Of a stretch of DNA of 64,000 nt, positions 52,278-61,006 are shown in pieces (position 1 is the first letter of the stretch; the number at the start of each line of letters is the position of its first letter). The notes under the pieces are model-generated. The model searched no databases. It was not told the origin of the DNA and was given only the letters and a program-made list of their open reading frames with translations. A program made the position numbers and the translations under genes. This DNA is from JBBSUQ01 sp964389755 (lineage in GTDB: Bacteria > Bacteroidota > Bacteroidia > Flavobacteriales_D > Crocinitomicaceae): assembly GCA_964389755.1 (NCBI GenBank), contig CAYMEW010000013.1:25258-89257 (forward strand), written 5' to 3'.

Positions 52278-53750
52278 ATGTCTCTCACAAACATCAGCCA
52301 GGTTCGAGAAGGTTTAACGTACGATGACGTACTGCTTCTCCCGGCCCACTCTCAGGTTCTTCCACGGGATGTTCAATTAAAAAGTAAACTTACGCGCAAT
52401 ATCGAGGTCAATACGCCCATCGTTTCCGCTGCCATGGATACGGTTACCGAGGCCCGCCTCGCCATTGCCATTGCACAACAGGGAGGAATCGGGGTGATCC
52501 ACAAGAACATGACGATCGCCGAACAGGCACTGGAGGTTCGCAAAGTAAAACGCTCCGAAAGCGGTATGATCCTCGACCCGGTGACCTTGCCCGAAACGGC
52601 CGTGGTGCGCGACGCACTCAACCTCATGCGAGAGAACAGCATCGGCGGAATTCCGGTGGTCGACACGGACGGAAAACTCAAAGGAATTGTGACCAACCGC
52701 GACCTCCGCTTTGAAAAGAATGCCGAAAGACCCATTCGCGAAGTAATGACCTCCGAGAACATCGTAACTACTTCGGACGGAACGGACCTGACCATCGCAG
52801 AAGACATTCTCCAGGAAAATAAGATCGAAAAATTACCGGTAGTCGATGATTCGTACAAACTCATCGGGCTCATTACCTACCGCGACATTATTAAAGTAAA
52901 AACGCATCCCAACTCCTGCAAAGATTCTTACGGACGACTGCGCGTGGCGGCTGCAGTAGGCGTTACCCAGGATACACTCGAACGGGTAGACGCACTTGTA
53001 GAAGCCGGCGTGGATGCCATCGTGATCGATACGGCACACGGACATACGGAAGGAGTCGTTAAAAAATTGCAGGACGTCAAGAACAAATACCCGCAACTCG
53101 ATGTGATCGTCGGGAATATTGCAACAGCTGCCGCTGCCCGCTTCCTCGTGAATGCCGGGGCAGATGCGGTGAAAGTCGGGATCGGTCCCGGATCGATCTG
53201 TACGACGCGCGTGATAGCCGGTGTGGGCGTACCGCAATTAACAGCGGTCAACGACGTGGCACGCGAACTCGAAGGAACGGGTGTGCCGGTGATTGCCGAC
53301 GGCGGTATCCGTTACACGGGTGACATCGTAAAAGCAATCGCCGCAGGTGCCGATACCATTATGGTCGGTTCCATGTTTGCCGGCGTCGAGGAAAGCCCGG
53401 GTGAGACCATCATTTACGAAGGACGAAAGTTTAAGTCTTACCGCGGAATGGGCTCGCTGGAAGCAATGCAGAAAGGTTCGAAAGACCGCTACTTCCAGGA
53501 CGCCGAAGACGACATCAAAAAACTCGTACCGGAAGGGATTTCCGGCCGTGTGCCTTACAAAGGAAATCTCGTGGAAGTCATGTACCAGATCATCGGAGGA
53601 CTCCGTGCCGGGATGGGATACTGCGGCGCTCCGGATGTAGAGCACCTGAAAGGATCGGAATTCATCCGTATTACCAATGCCGGTGTACGCGAATCGCATC
53701 CGCACGACGTCAGCATTACCCGCGAAGCACCGAATTACAGCATAAAATAA
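52278..53750 (+). CDS. guaB: Inosine-5'-monophosphate dehydrogenase
   Basis: This 490-residue enzyme catalyses the NAD-dependent step from IMP to XMP in guanine nucleotide synthesis. It has catalytic C308 in 'GPGSICTTR', the flap 'YRGMGSLEAM', and two CBS domains inserted at about residues 95-210 ('SIGGIPVVD', 'IEKLPVVDD'). Length and motif order are those of canonical GuaB. It is monocistronic, upstream of the parvulin operon. Confidence 0.97.
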   Translation: MSLTNISQVREGLTYDDVLLLPAHSQVLPRDVQLKSKLTRNIEVNTPIVSAAMDTVTEARLAIAIAQQGGIGVIHKNMTIAEQALEVRKVKRSESGMILDPVTLPETAVVRDALNLMRENSIGGIPVVDTDGKLKGIVTNRDLRFEKNAERPIREVMTSENIVTTSDGTDLTIAEDILQENKIEKLPVVDDSYKLIGLITYRDIIKVKTHPNSCKDSYGRLRVAAAVGVTQDTLERVDALVEAGVDAIVIDTAHGHTEGVVKKLQDVKNKYPQLDVIVGNIATAAAARFLVNAGADAVKVGIGPGSICTTRVIAGVGVPQLTAVNDVARELEGTGVPVIADGGIRYTGDIVKAIAAGADTIMVGSMFAGVEESPGETIIYEGRKFKSYRGMGSLEAMQKGSKDRYFQDAEDDIKKLVPEGISGRVPYKGNLVEVMYQIIGGLRAGMGYCGAPDVEHLKGSEFIRITNAGVRESHPHDVSITREAPNYSIK

Positions 53751-53784
53751 ACCGACTGTTTCACAGTTATCTAAACGGAACTGT

Positions 53785-53792
53785 TATTTTTG
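53785..53792 (+). promoter_or_regulatory. -7 box for parvulin gene
   Basis: TATTTTTG matches TAnnTTTG, 26 bases before the ATG at 53819. Confidence 0.5.
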
Positions 53793-53818
53793 GACATAAA
53801 TTTTTGTAATCTCAAACC

Positions 53819-55774
53819 ATGAAAAAATATTTGCTGCTCCTGGCAGGGGCATTCGTATTTTCAAACTATTACGCTCAAAAGGAGGACCCGGTCCTCATGT
53901 ATGTGGATGGTGCACCGGTACTTAAGTCGGAGTTCCTCCAGATCTACTTAAAGAACAACAACGATCCGAAATACGATAAGGCGAGCCTCGATGAGTATAT
54001 GGAACTCTTTAAAAAGTTCAAACTCAAAGTAGCTGAAGCCGAAGCACTCGGGTACGATACCATTCCGAAACTCAAAAAAGAACTCGACGGTTATCGCAAG
54101 CAACTGTCCGTTCCCTACCTGATCGATTCGGCAAAAAACCAGCAACTCGTACGCGAAGCATACGATCGCACGAAAAACGAAGTGCGCGCCTCCCACATCC
54201 TGATTCGTCTCGAACCGAACGCCTCCCCGGCGGATACGCTCAAAGCCTGGAATCGCATCATGGCTTTGAAAAAGCGCATCGAGAACGGCGAGGACTTTGC
54301 AACCGTGGCCCGCGAAAAAGGAGGCTCCGAAGATCCGTCTGTTGCCCAAAATGGTGGAGACCTCGGCTACTTCAATGCCTTCCAGATGGTTTACCCTTTC
54401 GAAGATGCTGCTTACAATACGCCTGTCGGGACGGTCTCAAAACCGATCCGTACACGTTTCGGGTATCACATCATCAAAGTGACCGACAAACGCGCTTCCC
54501 GCGGTTCCATTCAGACGGCGCACATCATGATCGCCATTCGAAGCACCGCACCGAAAGAAGAACTCGAAGCTGCGCGTAAAAAGGCAGACGAGATCTACGC
54601 AGAACTGCAAAACGGTGCCGACTGGAACGACATGGTCAAAAAATACTCGGACGATCCCGGATCCATGTCGCGCGGCGGACTCCTTCCCGTATTCGGTACA
54701 GGTACCAACACCCGCATGGTGCCCGAATTCGAAAGCGCTGCATTTGCGTTGAAGAACGACGGAGACATCAGCAAACCGATCCAGACGGAGTACGGTTTCC
54801 ACATCATCAAACGCGTTGAGAAATACGATGTAAAGTCCTTCGAAGACCTGAAAAAAGAACTGCAGAACAAGGTTAACCGCGACGAGCGTTCTAAAAAGAC
54901 ACAGGATTCGTTCGTTGAGAAACTCAAAAAAGAATACAAGTTCAAAGACAAAAGCAAAAAAGGCCTGAAGTGGTTCGAGGAAAACCTCGACTCCACATAT
55001 TTCATGGGAAAATGGGATAAGACCCTCCCTTCCGATAAATTCCTCTTCTCTATCGAGAACCAGGCATACGGACAAAAGGATTTTGCCGAATACCTTAAGG
55101 CGAATTTCCGCAGTGTACCGAAGAATGACATCGACGAAGTGGTTAAAGCGCAGTACCGTAACTTCCAGAAAGAAAAGATTCTGGAGTACGAAGAGTCGCA
55201 ACTCGATCGCAAATACCCGGAGTTCAAAGCACTCATGCAGGAATACCACGACGGGATCCTGCTCTACGAGGTGATGACCGATAAGATCTGGAACAAAGCG
55301 ATCGAAGACACAACAGGGCTGAAAAATTACTTCGAGGCACACCGTGACAACTACATGTTCGGCGATCGCTACGATGCAGTCGTTTACGAAGTGTACAACG
55401 ATTCGACAGCGCAGGAAGTCTTTAAAATGATCCAGAACGATACGATCAACTCGCGCCACGTGCTCGATGAGATCAATAAAGACAGCGAACTGAACCTCAC
55501 GGTGCGCACCAATAAGTTCGAGATCGAATCCACTCCTTTCCTCAAAGGAACGAACCTGCAGAAAGGCGTTAACAAACCCTTCATGTACGAAGGCAAATAC
55601 TACGTTGTGAAAGTAAACGAAAAGATCCCGCCGACGCGCAAGGAACTCAGTGAGACCAAAGGAGCCGTTACTTCGGATTACCAGGCCGAACTCGAGCAGC
55701 AGTGGTTAGAGGAACTGCGTAAGAAACATACCGTGAAGGTGAACGAAGACGTACTCTATTCACTTGGTAAATAA
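53819..55774 (+). CDS. Periplasmic peptidyl-prolyl isomerase with two parvulin domains
   Basis: This 651-residue exported protein has a signal peptide (to about residue 19, YYAQ), a SurA-like N-terminal helical region, two parvulin domains (about 120-225 with 'ASHILIRLEP' and 'FGYHIIKVTD'; about 230-335 with 'TAHIMIAIRS' and 'YGFHIIKRVE'), and a long C-terminal helical part. It should help fold outer-membrane proteins. It is the first gene of a three-gene chaperone operon. A terminator-like hairpin lies just past its stop. Confidence 0.9.
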   Translation: MKKYLLLLAGAFVFSNYYAQKEDPVLMYVDGAPVLKSEFLQIYLKNNNDPKYDKASLDEYMELFKKFKLKVAEAEALGYDTIPKLKKELDGYRKQLSVPYLIDSAKNQQLVREAYDRTKNEVRASHILIRLEPNASPADTLKAWNRIMALKKRIENGEDFATVAREKGGSEDPSVAQNGGDLGYFNAFQMVYPFEDAAYNTPVGTVSKPIRTRFGYHIIKVTDKRASRGSIQTAHIMIAIRSTAPKEELEAARKKADEIYAELQNGADWNDMVKKYSDDPGSMSRGGLLPVFGTGTNTRMVPEFESAAFALKNDGDISKPIQTEYGFHIIKRVEKYDVKSFEDLKKELQNKVNRDERSKKTQDSFVEKLKKEYKFKDKSKKGLKWFEENLDSTYFMGKWDKTLPSDKFLFSIENQAYGQKDFAEYLKANFRSVPKNDIDEVVKAQYRNFQKEKILEYEESQLDRKYPEFKALMQEYHDGILLYEVMTDKIWNKAIEDTTGLKNYFEAHRDNYMFGDRYDAVVYEVYNDSTAQEVFKMIQNDTINSRHVLDEINKDSELNLTVRTNKFEIESTPFLKGTNLQKGVNKPFMYEGKYYVVKVNEKIPPTRKELSETKGAVTSDYQAELEQQWLEELRKKHTVKVNEDVLYSLGK

Positions 55775-56642
55775 GAAAAGATATGACCCCTTCGAACAGG
55801 CAATTTTAAAAAGTTGCCTGTTTTTTGTTTTTCCAATACTGCTGTTTTCCTGCGGAAAAAAAGAAAAAGTACTGGCCAGCGTGGACGATGTGCAACTCAC
55901 CGAAAGCGATGCCGCGGCCTGGTTGCACATGAACCGGACTGACCTGTCGGATACACTCGCACTGCGCCGGCTTGTGAAAGACTGGTGCACGTACCAGGCC
56001 ATGCTGCTCGAACTGAAAGCCAGTTATCCTGAAAAATATGCATCGCTGAATACCCAGAGCGTTTTCTACCAGGGTGAAATGGCACTCTATTACCTCGAAG
56101 AACAGAAGTTTAAGGCGCAGACCAGCCAGGAAGTCGCAGACAGTACGATTCGCCGGTATTACGAGGCAAATAAGAAAGAATACGAATTGCAGGACTTCCT
56201 CGTGAAGGCACTTTATATCAAGATTCCTGTCGGGCAGGAAAAGATCGAAGAAAAACTACGCGAAAAATACAGGCTCAGTAAGTCAAAAGACATTCGCCAG
56301 GTAGAAGCCATCGCGAAACTCAATGCCGAGAACTTCTATTTCAATGACCAGGAATGGGCCTATTTCAACGAAGTATTCGAAGATGCCCCGATGGAACAAT
56401 TTAACAAGCAAACCTTCGTTATCAACAGGACAAAAACCTGGTTCAAAGACGAGAAGTTCGTGTATTTTATCAACATCCTCGATTACAAACTCAAAACAGA
56501 CACTCCGCCCTTCGATTTCTTGAAAGATCGGATCAGAGAAACTATCTTAGCAAAAAAATTGAATGACCTGCGCGCTGACCGTCAGTCGGAACTCGTACGG
56601 CAAATTAAACAAAAACATGAAATTAAAATCAATACTCCTTAA
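55764..56642 (+). CDS. SurA-like chaperone lipoprotein without parvulin domain
   Basis: This protein has about 292 residues if it starts at the TTG at 55764, which overlaps the previous gene by 11 bases. A hydrophobic stretch with lipobox FSC is followed by 'GKKEKVLASVDDVQLTESD', a SurA-N-like opening. Its mature part is helical and has no parvulin motifs. The N-region before the hydrophobic core is unusually long (about 16 residues) and is encoded across a terminator-like hairpin, so the true start is unsure. It likely works with the flanking isomerases. Confidence 0.72.
   Translation: MVNKKRYDPFEQAILKSCLFFVFPILLFSCGKKEKVLASVDDVQLTESDAAAWLHMNRTDLSDTLALRRLVKDWCTYQAMLLELKASYPEKYASLNTQSVFYQGEMALYYLEEQKFKAQTSQEVADSTIRRYYEANKKEYELQDFLVKALYIKIPVGQEKIEEKLREKYRLSKSKDIRQVEAIAKLNAENFYFNDQEWAYFNEVFEDAPMEQFNKQTFVINRTKTWFKDEKFVYFINILDYKLKTDTPPFDFLKDRIRETILAKKLNDLRADRQSELVRQIKQKHEIKINTP
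55795..55828 (+). terminator. Terminator-like hairpin overlapping the lipoprotein 5' end
   Basis: A perfect nine-pair stem (AACAGGCAA at 55795-55803, TTGCCTGTT at 55814-55822) with a ten-base loop is followed by a T run. It starts 21 bases after the parvulin gene stop and lies inside the N-terminal coding frame of the next gene. Confidence 0.7.
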
Positions 56643-57969
56643 CCTGTTCTTCTTAACAGCTCTCGGTGGTTTTGCACAACCCGCTACCATCGACAAAATC
56701 GTCGCCCAGGTCGGAGATAACATTATCCTGCTCAGCGATATCCAGGGGCAAAAAGTACAGGCGCTCCAGGCAGGGCTCACCGTCACAAAAGAAATGGACT
56801 GCGGTATGCTCGAAGAACTCATGTTCCGACAACTGCTCATTACCCAGGCAAAGATCGACAGCCTCGTGATCAGCGATGCCCAGGTAGATGCCGAAATGGA
56901 ACAACGTCTGCGCGTTATCGAAAACCAGATCGGCGGACGCCAAAAACTGGAAGAATTCTATGGGAAAACCGTCGGACAGATCAAGAATGAGTTCCGCGAA
57001 GCCATCCGGGACCGTCTCCTCGCAGATGAAATGCGACGTAAGATTACCGAGAACATTTCCGTTACCCCCAAAGAAGTCGAACAGTTCTTCAACAGCATGC
57101 CGAAGGACAGTCTTCCCTTCATCAACTCGCAACTCAGTTTTCAGCAGATCGTGCATTACCCGGAAATTACCAAGGAAGACAAACAAAATGCTTACGATCA
57201 GCTCGCAAAGATCCGCAGCGACATTGTCGACAGAGGCCGCAGTTTCGAAACCCAGGCACGTATCCATTCCTGTGACCCGGGAAGTGCTTCCGAAGGTGGT
57301 AAGATCCAGGCTTCCCGTGGGATGATGGTTGCTCCCTTCGAAGCAGCCGTATTCAGGCTCAAACCGGGAGAGGTTTCCGAGATCTTTGAAACGACTTACG
57401 GGTATCACATCGTAAAACTAATCGAACGAAAGGGAGACGATTACCTCTGCGAACACATCCTCATCTGCGTGGAATCAAGTTCCGACGAACTCAACCGCTC
57501 CATCATGCTCATGGACAGTTGCTACACCCTGCTCAAAGAAGGCAAGATCACCTGGAACGAAGCCGTTCAGCGGTTTTCAAACGACGACGCCACTCGCCAG
57601 AACCAGGGAGTCATCACGAACCCGATCACCGGCGAACAAACCTGGGACATGGAAGACCTGAACCAGGTAGACCAGCAGATCTACCTGCTTACGCAAAACA
57701 TGGAAACCGGCGATATCTCCGAACCGAGTTATTACATCGATCCCTTCGAACGCAAACAGGGGATGCGCATCGTGCGACTCATGACGCGTACCGAGCCGCA
57801 TTTGGCCAACATGACAGACGATTATGTATTGATCCAGCAGGCCGCCGAAAACGATAAGAAACAAAAAGCCATGGACAAATGGACGCTCACCCAGATCAAC
57901 AATACCTACATTCGCCTGGCAAGCGAATACCAGTCCTGCGAATTTATGCACCCCTGGGTGGCAAAATAA
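56617..57969 (+). CDS. surA: SurA-type peptidyl-prolyl isomerase
   Basis: This 450-residue protein has a signal peptide ending near GFAQ (about residue 20). Its SurA N-domain opens 'TIDKIVAQVGDNIILLSDI', one parvulin domain spans about residues 170-270 ('LSFQQIVHYPE' to 'YGYHIVKLIE'), and a second, degenerate one follows (about 275-385). It should assist outer-membrane protein assembly. The ATG at 56617 overlaps the end of the lipoprotein gene by 26 bases, so the trio is probably co-translated. Confidence 0.9.
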   Translation: MKLKSILLNLFFLTALGGFAQPATIDKIVAQVGDNIILLSDIQGQKVQALQAGLTVTKEMDCGMLEELMFRQLLITQAKIDSLVISDAQVDAEMEQRLRVIENQIGGRQKLEEFYGKTVGQIKNEFREAIRDRLLADEMRRKITENISVTPKEVEQFFNSMPKDSLPFINSQLSFQQIVHYPEITKEDKQNAYDQLAKIRSDIVDRGRSFETQARIHSCDPGSASEGGKIQASRGMMVAPFEAAVFRLKPGEVSEIFETTYGYHIVKLIERKGDDYLCEHILICVESSSDELNRSIMLMDSCYTLLKEGKITWNEAVQRFSNDDATRQNQGVITNPITGEQTWDMEDLNQVDQQIYLLTQNMETGDISEPSYYIDPFERKQGMRIVRLMTRTEPHLANMTDDYVLIQQAAENDKKQKAMDKWTLTQINNTYIRLASEYQSCEFMHPWVAK

Positions 57970-58008
57970 TGCTAATTTTAAGAAACCAACGTACACGAAT
58001 TTAAGAGC

Positions 58009-58962
58009 ATGTCAGACGTAACCAAAGTAAACGAACTTGTACAGCATTACAACGAACTGAAGAACGAGATCCACAAAGTCATCGTCGGGCAGGATGAAGT
58101 GGTAGACCAGGTACTGATCTCCATTTTTTCCCGCGGACACTGCCTTCTCGTCGGTGTTCCCGGCCTTGCGAAAACCCTGCTCGTCAATACCATCTCACGC
58201 GCTCTGGGACTCAGCTTCAACCGCATCCAGTTTACACCCGACCTGATGCCGTCGGACATCATCGGTTCCGAGATCCTCGATGAAAATCGCAACTTCAAGT
58301 TCCTGAAAGGACCGCTCTTCAATAACATCATCCTCGCGGATGAGATCAACCGGACACCGCCCAAAACACAGTCGGCACTCCTTGAAGCGATGCAGGAAAA
58401 AACAGTGACAGCCGGCGGAACCAACTATAAATTGCCCTCGCCCTTCTTCGTACTGGCTACTCAGAACCCCATCGAACAGGAAGGTACCTATCCCCTTCCC
58501 GAGGCCCAGCTTGACCGCTTTATGTTCAATATCTGGGTGGATTACCCGAGCTACCAGGAAGAACTTGCGATCGTCCGGGCTACCACAACCGATATCGATA
58601 CCGAACTCAAACGCGTCCTTTCCGGCGAACAGATCCTCGAATACCAAGAACTCGTACGCCGTATCCCGGTGCCGGATAACGTGATGGAATACGCGGTGAA
58701 ACTGGTTGGTAAAACGCGTCTTAATTCCGAGTTCGCACCACAGATCACGAAAGATTACATTACCTGGGGAGCAGGTCCGCGCGCTTCACAATACCTCGTG
58801 GTCGGAGCAAAATGTCACGCCGCCCTGCACGGAAAGTATTCTCCGGATATTGAAGATGTGAAAGCAGTCGCATTACCCATCCTCCGGCACAGGCTCGTAC
58901 GCAATTACCGCGCAGAAGCCGAAGGATACGGCATGGACCGAATCATCGAAGAATTGCTCTAA
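58009..58962 (+). CDS. MoxR-family AAA ATPase
   Basis: This 317-residue ATPase has Walker A 'GVPGLAKT' (about residues 45-52), Walker B 'IILADEINR', sensor 'LATQNP' and the MoxR signature 'GTYPLPEAQLDRF'. MoxR proteins help mature protein complexes and usually neighbour DUF58 and von Willebrand domain genes. None lies downstream here, because the next gene is on the other strand. It follows the surA operon by 39 bases and may be read from it. Confidence 0.92.
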   Translation: MSDVTKVNELVQHYNELKNEIHKVIVGQDEVVDQVLISIFSRGHCLLVGVPGLAKTLLVNTISRALGLSFNRIQFTPDLMPSDIIGSEILDENRNFKFLKGPLFNNIILADEINRTPPKTQSALLEAMQEKTVTAGGTNYKLPSPFFVLATQNPIEQEGTYPLPEAQLDRFMFNIWVDYPSYQEELAIVRATTTDIDTELKRVLSGEQILEYQELVRRIPVPDNVMEYAVKLVGKTRLNSEFAPQITKDYITWGAGPRASQYLVVGAKCHAALHGKYSPDIEDVKAVALPILRHRLVRNYRAEAEGYGMDRIIEELL

Positions 58963-59939
58963 TTCGACGCGGATACCAATTTTTTATGGATAATAAATCC
59001 TCCCGTGCTCAACTCGAGCAGCATAACGGCCGCGGGATAAGAACGCATGTCCAGCTGTAACTCATCGTTGAAGTTTCCGCTCTCCAGTACACGACCGTTC
59101 GCATCCGTGAGCCGGTAAGAACACCTTCCTGGCAACTTTACGCTTACAACATCCCGGAACGGATTCGGCCACACCTGGCAATTTGCTTCAGGGGCGTTCA
59201 GTCCGCCGGTCGTATTAAAATAACGCACGGCAACTCCGTCCAGGTCGAATCCTCCGCTTGCAAATGCAGAAGGATACGGATCGTTAACGCGGTTTCCCTG
59301 CGAATCATAACCGGAACTGTCTGTCACACTCCCGATCACGTCCACAATACGCACGTGGGTTATTTGCATGATATCGAGGCCGGGGGTACCTGCAAGTTCG
59401 GAAAGATCGAAAGGCGTACCGTAGCCTTGTCGGAAACTTCCGGCCAGGTTGTAAAGTCCCTCGCAATTCGTGGTACCGTAGGTACTTGTCTGTGTTGCGG
59501 TTGAAGTAAGCGATATCGCCGGAAAACGCGTGTAGTTAATTCCGTCCGAACTCACTTCCACGAAGGCCAGTTCCAGGAAATCATCGCTAAAGGAATTTTC
59601 AAACACAGCCAGATCGTATCCCGGTCCGTCCATGATCGGGTGGGCAAAAGTGAGCACCGCCGTGCCGGCATCTCCCAGCGATACAATGTCTGTGGCACTC
59701 CCTTCCGCCGGACCGGTCGCAGCTTGCGGGTCACCGTACGAAACGCGGTTGGAACCGTTTTCCGTAAACGACGTGTCGTTAATATCGAGGTAACCGCGCG
59801 TAACCTCCGCCGTTACGGCCCAGCCGGCAATCGAAGGATCGCTGACCGGAACGGCTGAAGAACCGGGCTGGCCGGCAGGTGGTGAATACTGGGCAAACGC
59901 CAAAAAAGGTAAAAAGAGTGGTATAAAACGTTTCATCAT
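58959..59939 (-). CDS. T9SS-exported protein of the B12 operon
   Basis: This 326-residue protein has a signal peptide (to about residue 16, AFAQ). The beta-rich body is of the 'cell surface protein' type, with 'YDLAVFENSF', 'FVEVSSDGINYTRFP' and 'FDLDGVAVRYFN' motifs. A T9SS type A sorting domain (from 'CQVWPNPFRDVV' to KLVSAS) ends it. It is the third gene of the riboswitch-controlled operon and overlaps the btuG-like gene by four bases. Probably a surface cobalamin-related protein; function inferred from context only. Confidence 0.82.
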   Translation of the reverse strand: MMKRFIPLFLPFLAFAQYSPPAGQPGSSAVPVSDPSIAGWAVTAEVTRGYLDINDTSFTENGSNRVSYGDPQAATGPAEGSATDIVSLGDAGTAVLTFAHPIMDGPGYDLAVFENSFSDDFLELAFVEVSSDGINYTRFPAISLTSTATQTSTYGTTNCEGLYNLAGSFRQGYGTPFDLSELAGTPGLDIMQITHVRIVDVIGSVTDSSGYDSQGNRVNDPYPSAFASGGFDLDGVAVRYFNTTGGLNAPEANCQVWPNPFRDVVSVKLPGRCSYRLTDANGRVLESGNFNDELQLDMRSYPAAVMLLELSTGGFIIHKKLVSASN

Positions 59940-61006
59940 TCAAAAAATAAAAGACTATTGGGATTCAGGCCGACATGGTACTTCCGTACAAAACTGCCGG
60001 ACTTCGTAAATTCATACACATAACCGCTGTTCGTATAGTTCATCGCATCCAGGCAGTAAATGTGCTCGTTGGACGGATTGTACTGAACACCGTAAAAAGT
60101 CGTCAGTTGCGAGGTCGAAAGGTAATCCGGATCAACAAACGTATTCAGCGAAGCATCGAAAACTCCGAGTTTCGAACTGTTATCTGCATAATCGAAATAG
60201 CTAATGAACAAACGGTTTCCTTCCATCACGCGCACCGAAGAGGCGTCGAAGGGATAATCCTCGACTACCTGCAGCGTCACCGGGTCGATCCGATGCATGC
60301 GTGCGGGAATGGAACCGTAATTACCCCGCGAGATCGCATAGACCGATCCGTTTGCCGCCGTGCAAATCCCTCCCGGATTGTTCCCGATCGTCAGGCGCGT
60401 CACTTCGCTTTCCGTAAGCGGATCGATGACGGATACCGTGGAGTCGACATCCGGGTAATTGAGACCGCCCGAATTAGTAACGAATAAGTAACCACCTGCA
60501 AAGGTCAGTGCTTCCGGGTTCGGCCCGACGGCAATGTGATTCGTGATTGTCAGACTGGCCGTATCGAGGACATCCACATAACCATCGTAGCAGGTAATGT
60601 AAGCCCTGGAGCCATGGAAGGCAATATTGCGCGGCTGCCTGGATACATTCGAAGCGTTCTTGACCAGGATCTGTTTCAGGCTTTTGAACGTTTGCGCTGA
60701 AAGTACTTCGATCGTACCGGATGCATTCACAACAATATAGATCTTTCCACCATAGCGTTGCATGTCATTGCCCGTATCCCCGAGCAAACGCCCGGTCGTA
60801 TGCGTGAAAAATTCATTATCGACGTTCCCGCCCGACGTTCGTATCCAGCTCACGGAACTGTTGTTTTGCTGGAACAGGCCCTCATTGAGCACCAGGATGC
60901 CGTGTTCGAGTTTGAAATTTTCCATGGGCACGTCTTCCGGTTCTTCTTTCTTACAGGAAGCGAGAACGAGCAGCGATAAAAGCAGGTAAAATCTAATGGA
61001 ATGCAT
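59936..61006 (-). CDS. BtuG-like beta-propeller surface lipoprotein
   Basis: This 356-residue lipoprotein (lipobox LASC, Cys18) consists of YncE/DUF5074-type propeller blades: 'GKIYIVVNASGTIEVLSAQT', 'RAYITCYDGYVDVLDTA', 'GYLFVTNSGG'. The Bacteroides protein BtuG is a surface propeller that binds cobalamin and pairs with BtuB. Size, fold, position after a TonB receptor, and a cobalamin riboswitch upstream support the same role here. It overlaps btuB by 14 bases. Confidence 0.85.
   Translation of the reverse strand: MHSIRFYLLLSLLVLASCKKEEPEDVPMENFKLEHGILVLNEGLFQQNNSSVSWIRTSGGNVDNEFFTHTTGRLLGDTGNDMQRYGGKIYIVVNASGTIEVLSAQTFKSLKQILVKNASNVSRQPRNIAFHGSRAYITCYDGYVDVLDTASLTITNHIAVGPNPEALTFAGGYLFVTNSGGLNYPDVDSTVSVIDPLTESEVTRLTIGNNPGGICTAANGSVYAISRGNYGSIPARMHRIDPVTLQVVEDYPFDASSVRVMEGNRLFISYFDYADNSSKLGVFDASLNTFVDPDYLSTSQLTTFYGVQYNPSNEHIYCLDAMNYTNSGYVYEFTKSGSFVRKYHVGLNPNSLLFFE

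Noticed and set aside
54437..55459. 340-codon minus-strand open frame over the parvulin gene
   Set aside because: Antisense shadow of a gene with clear parvulin motifs.
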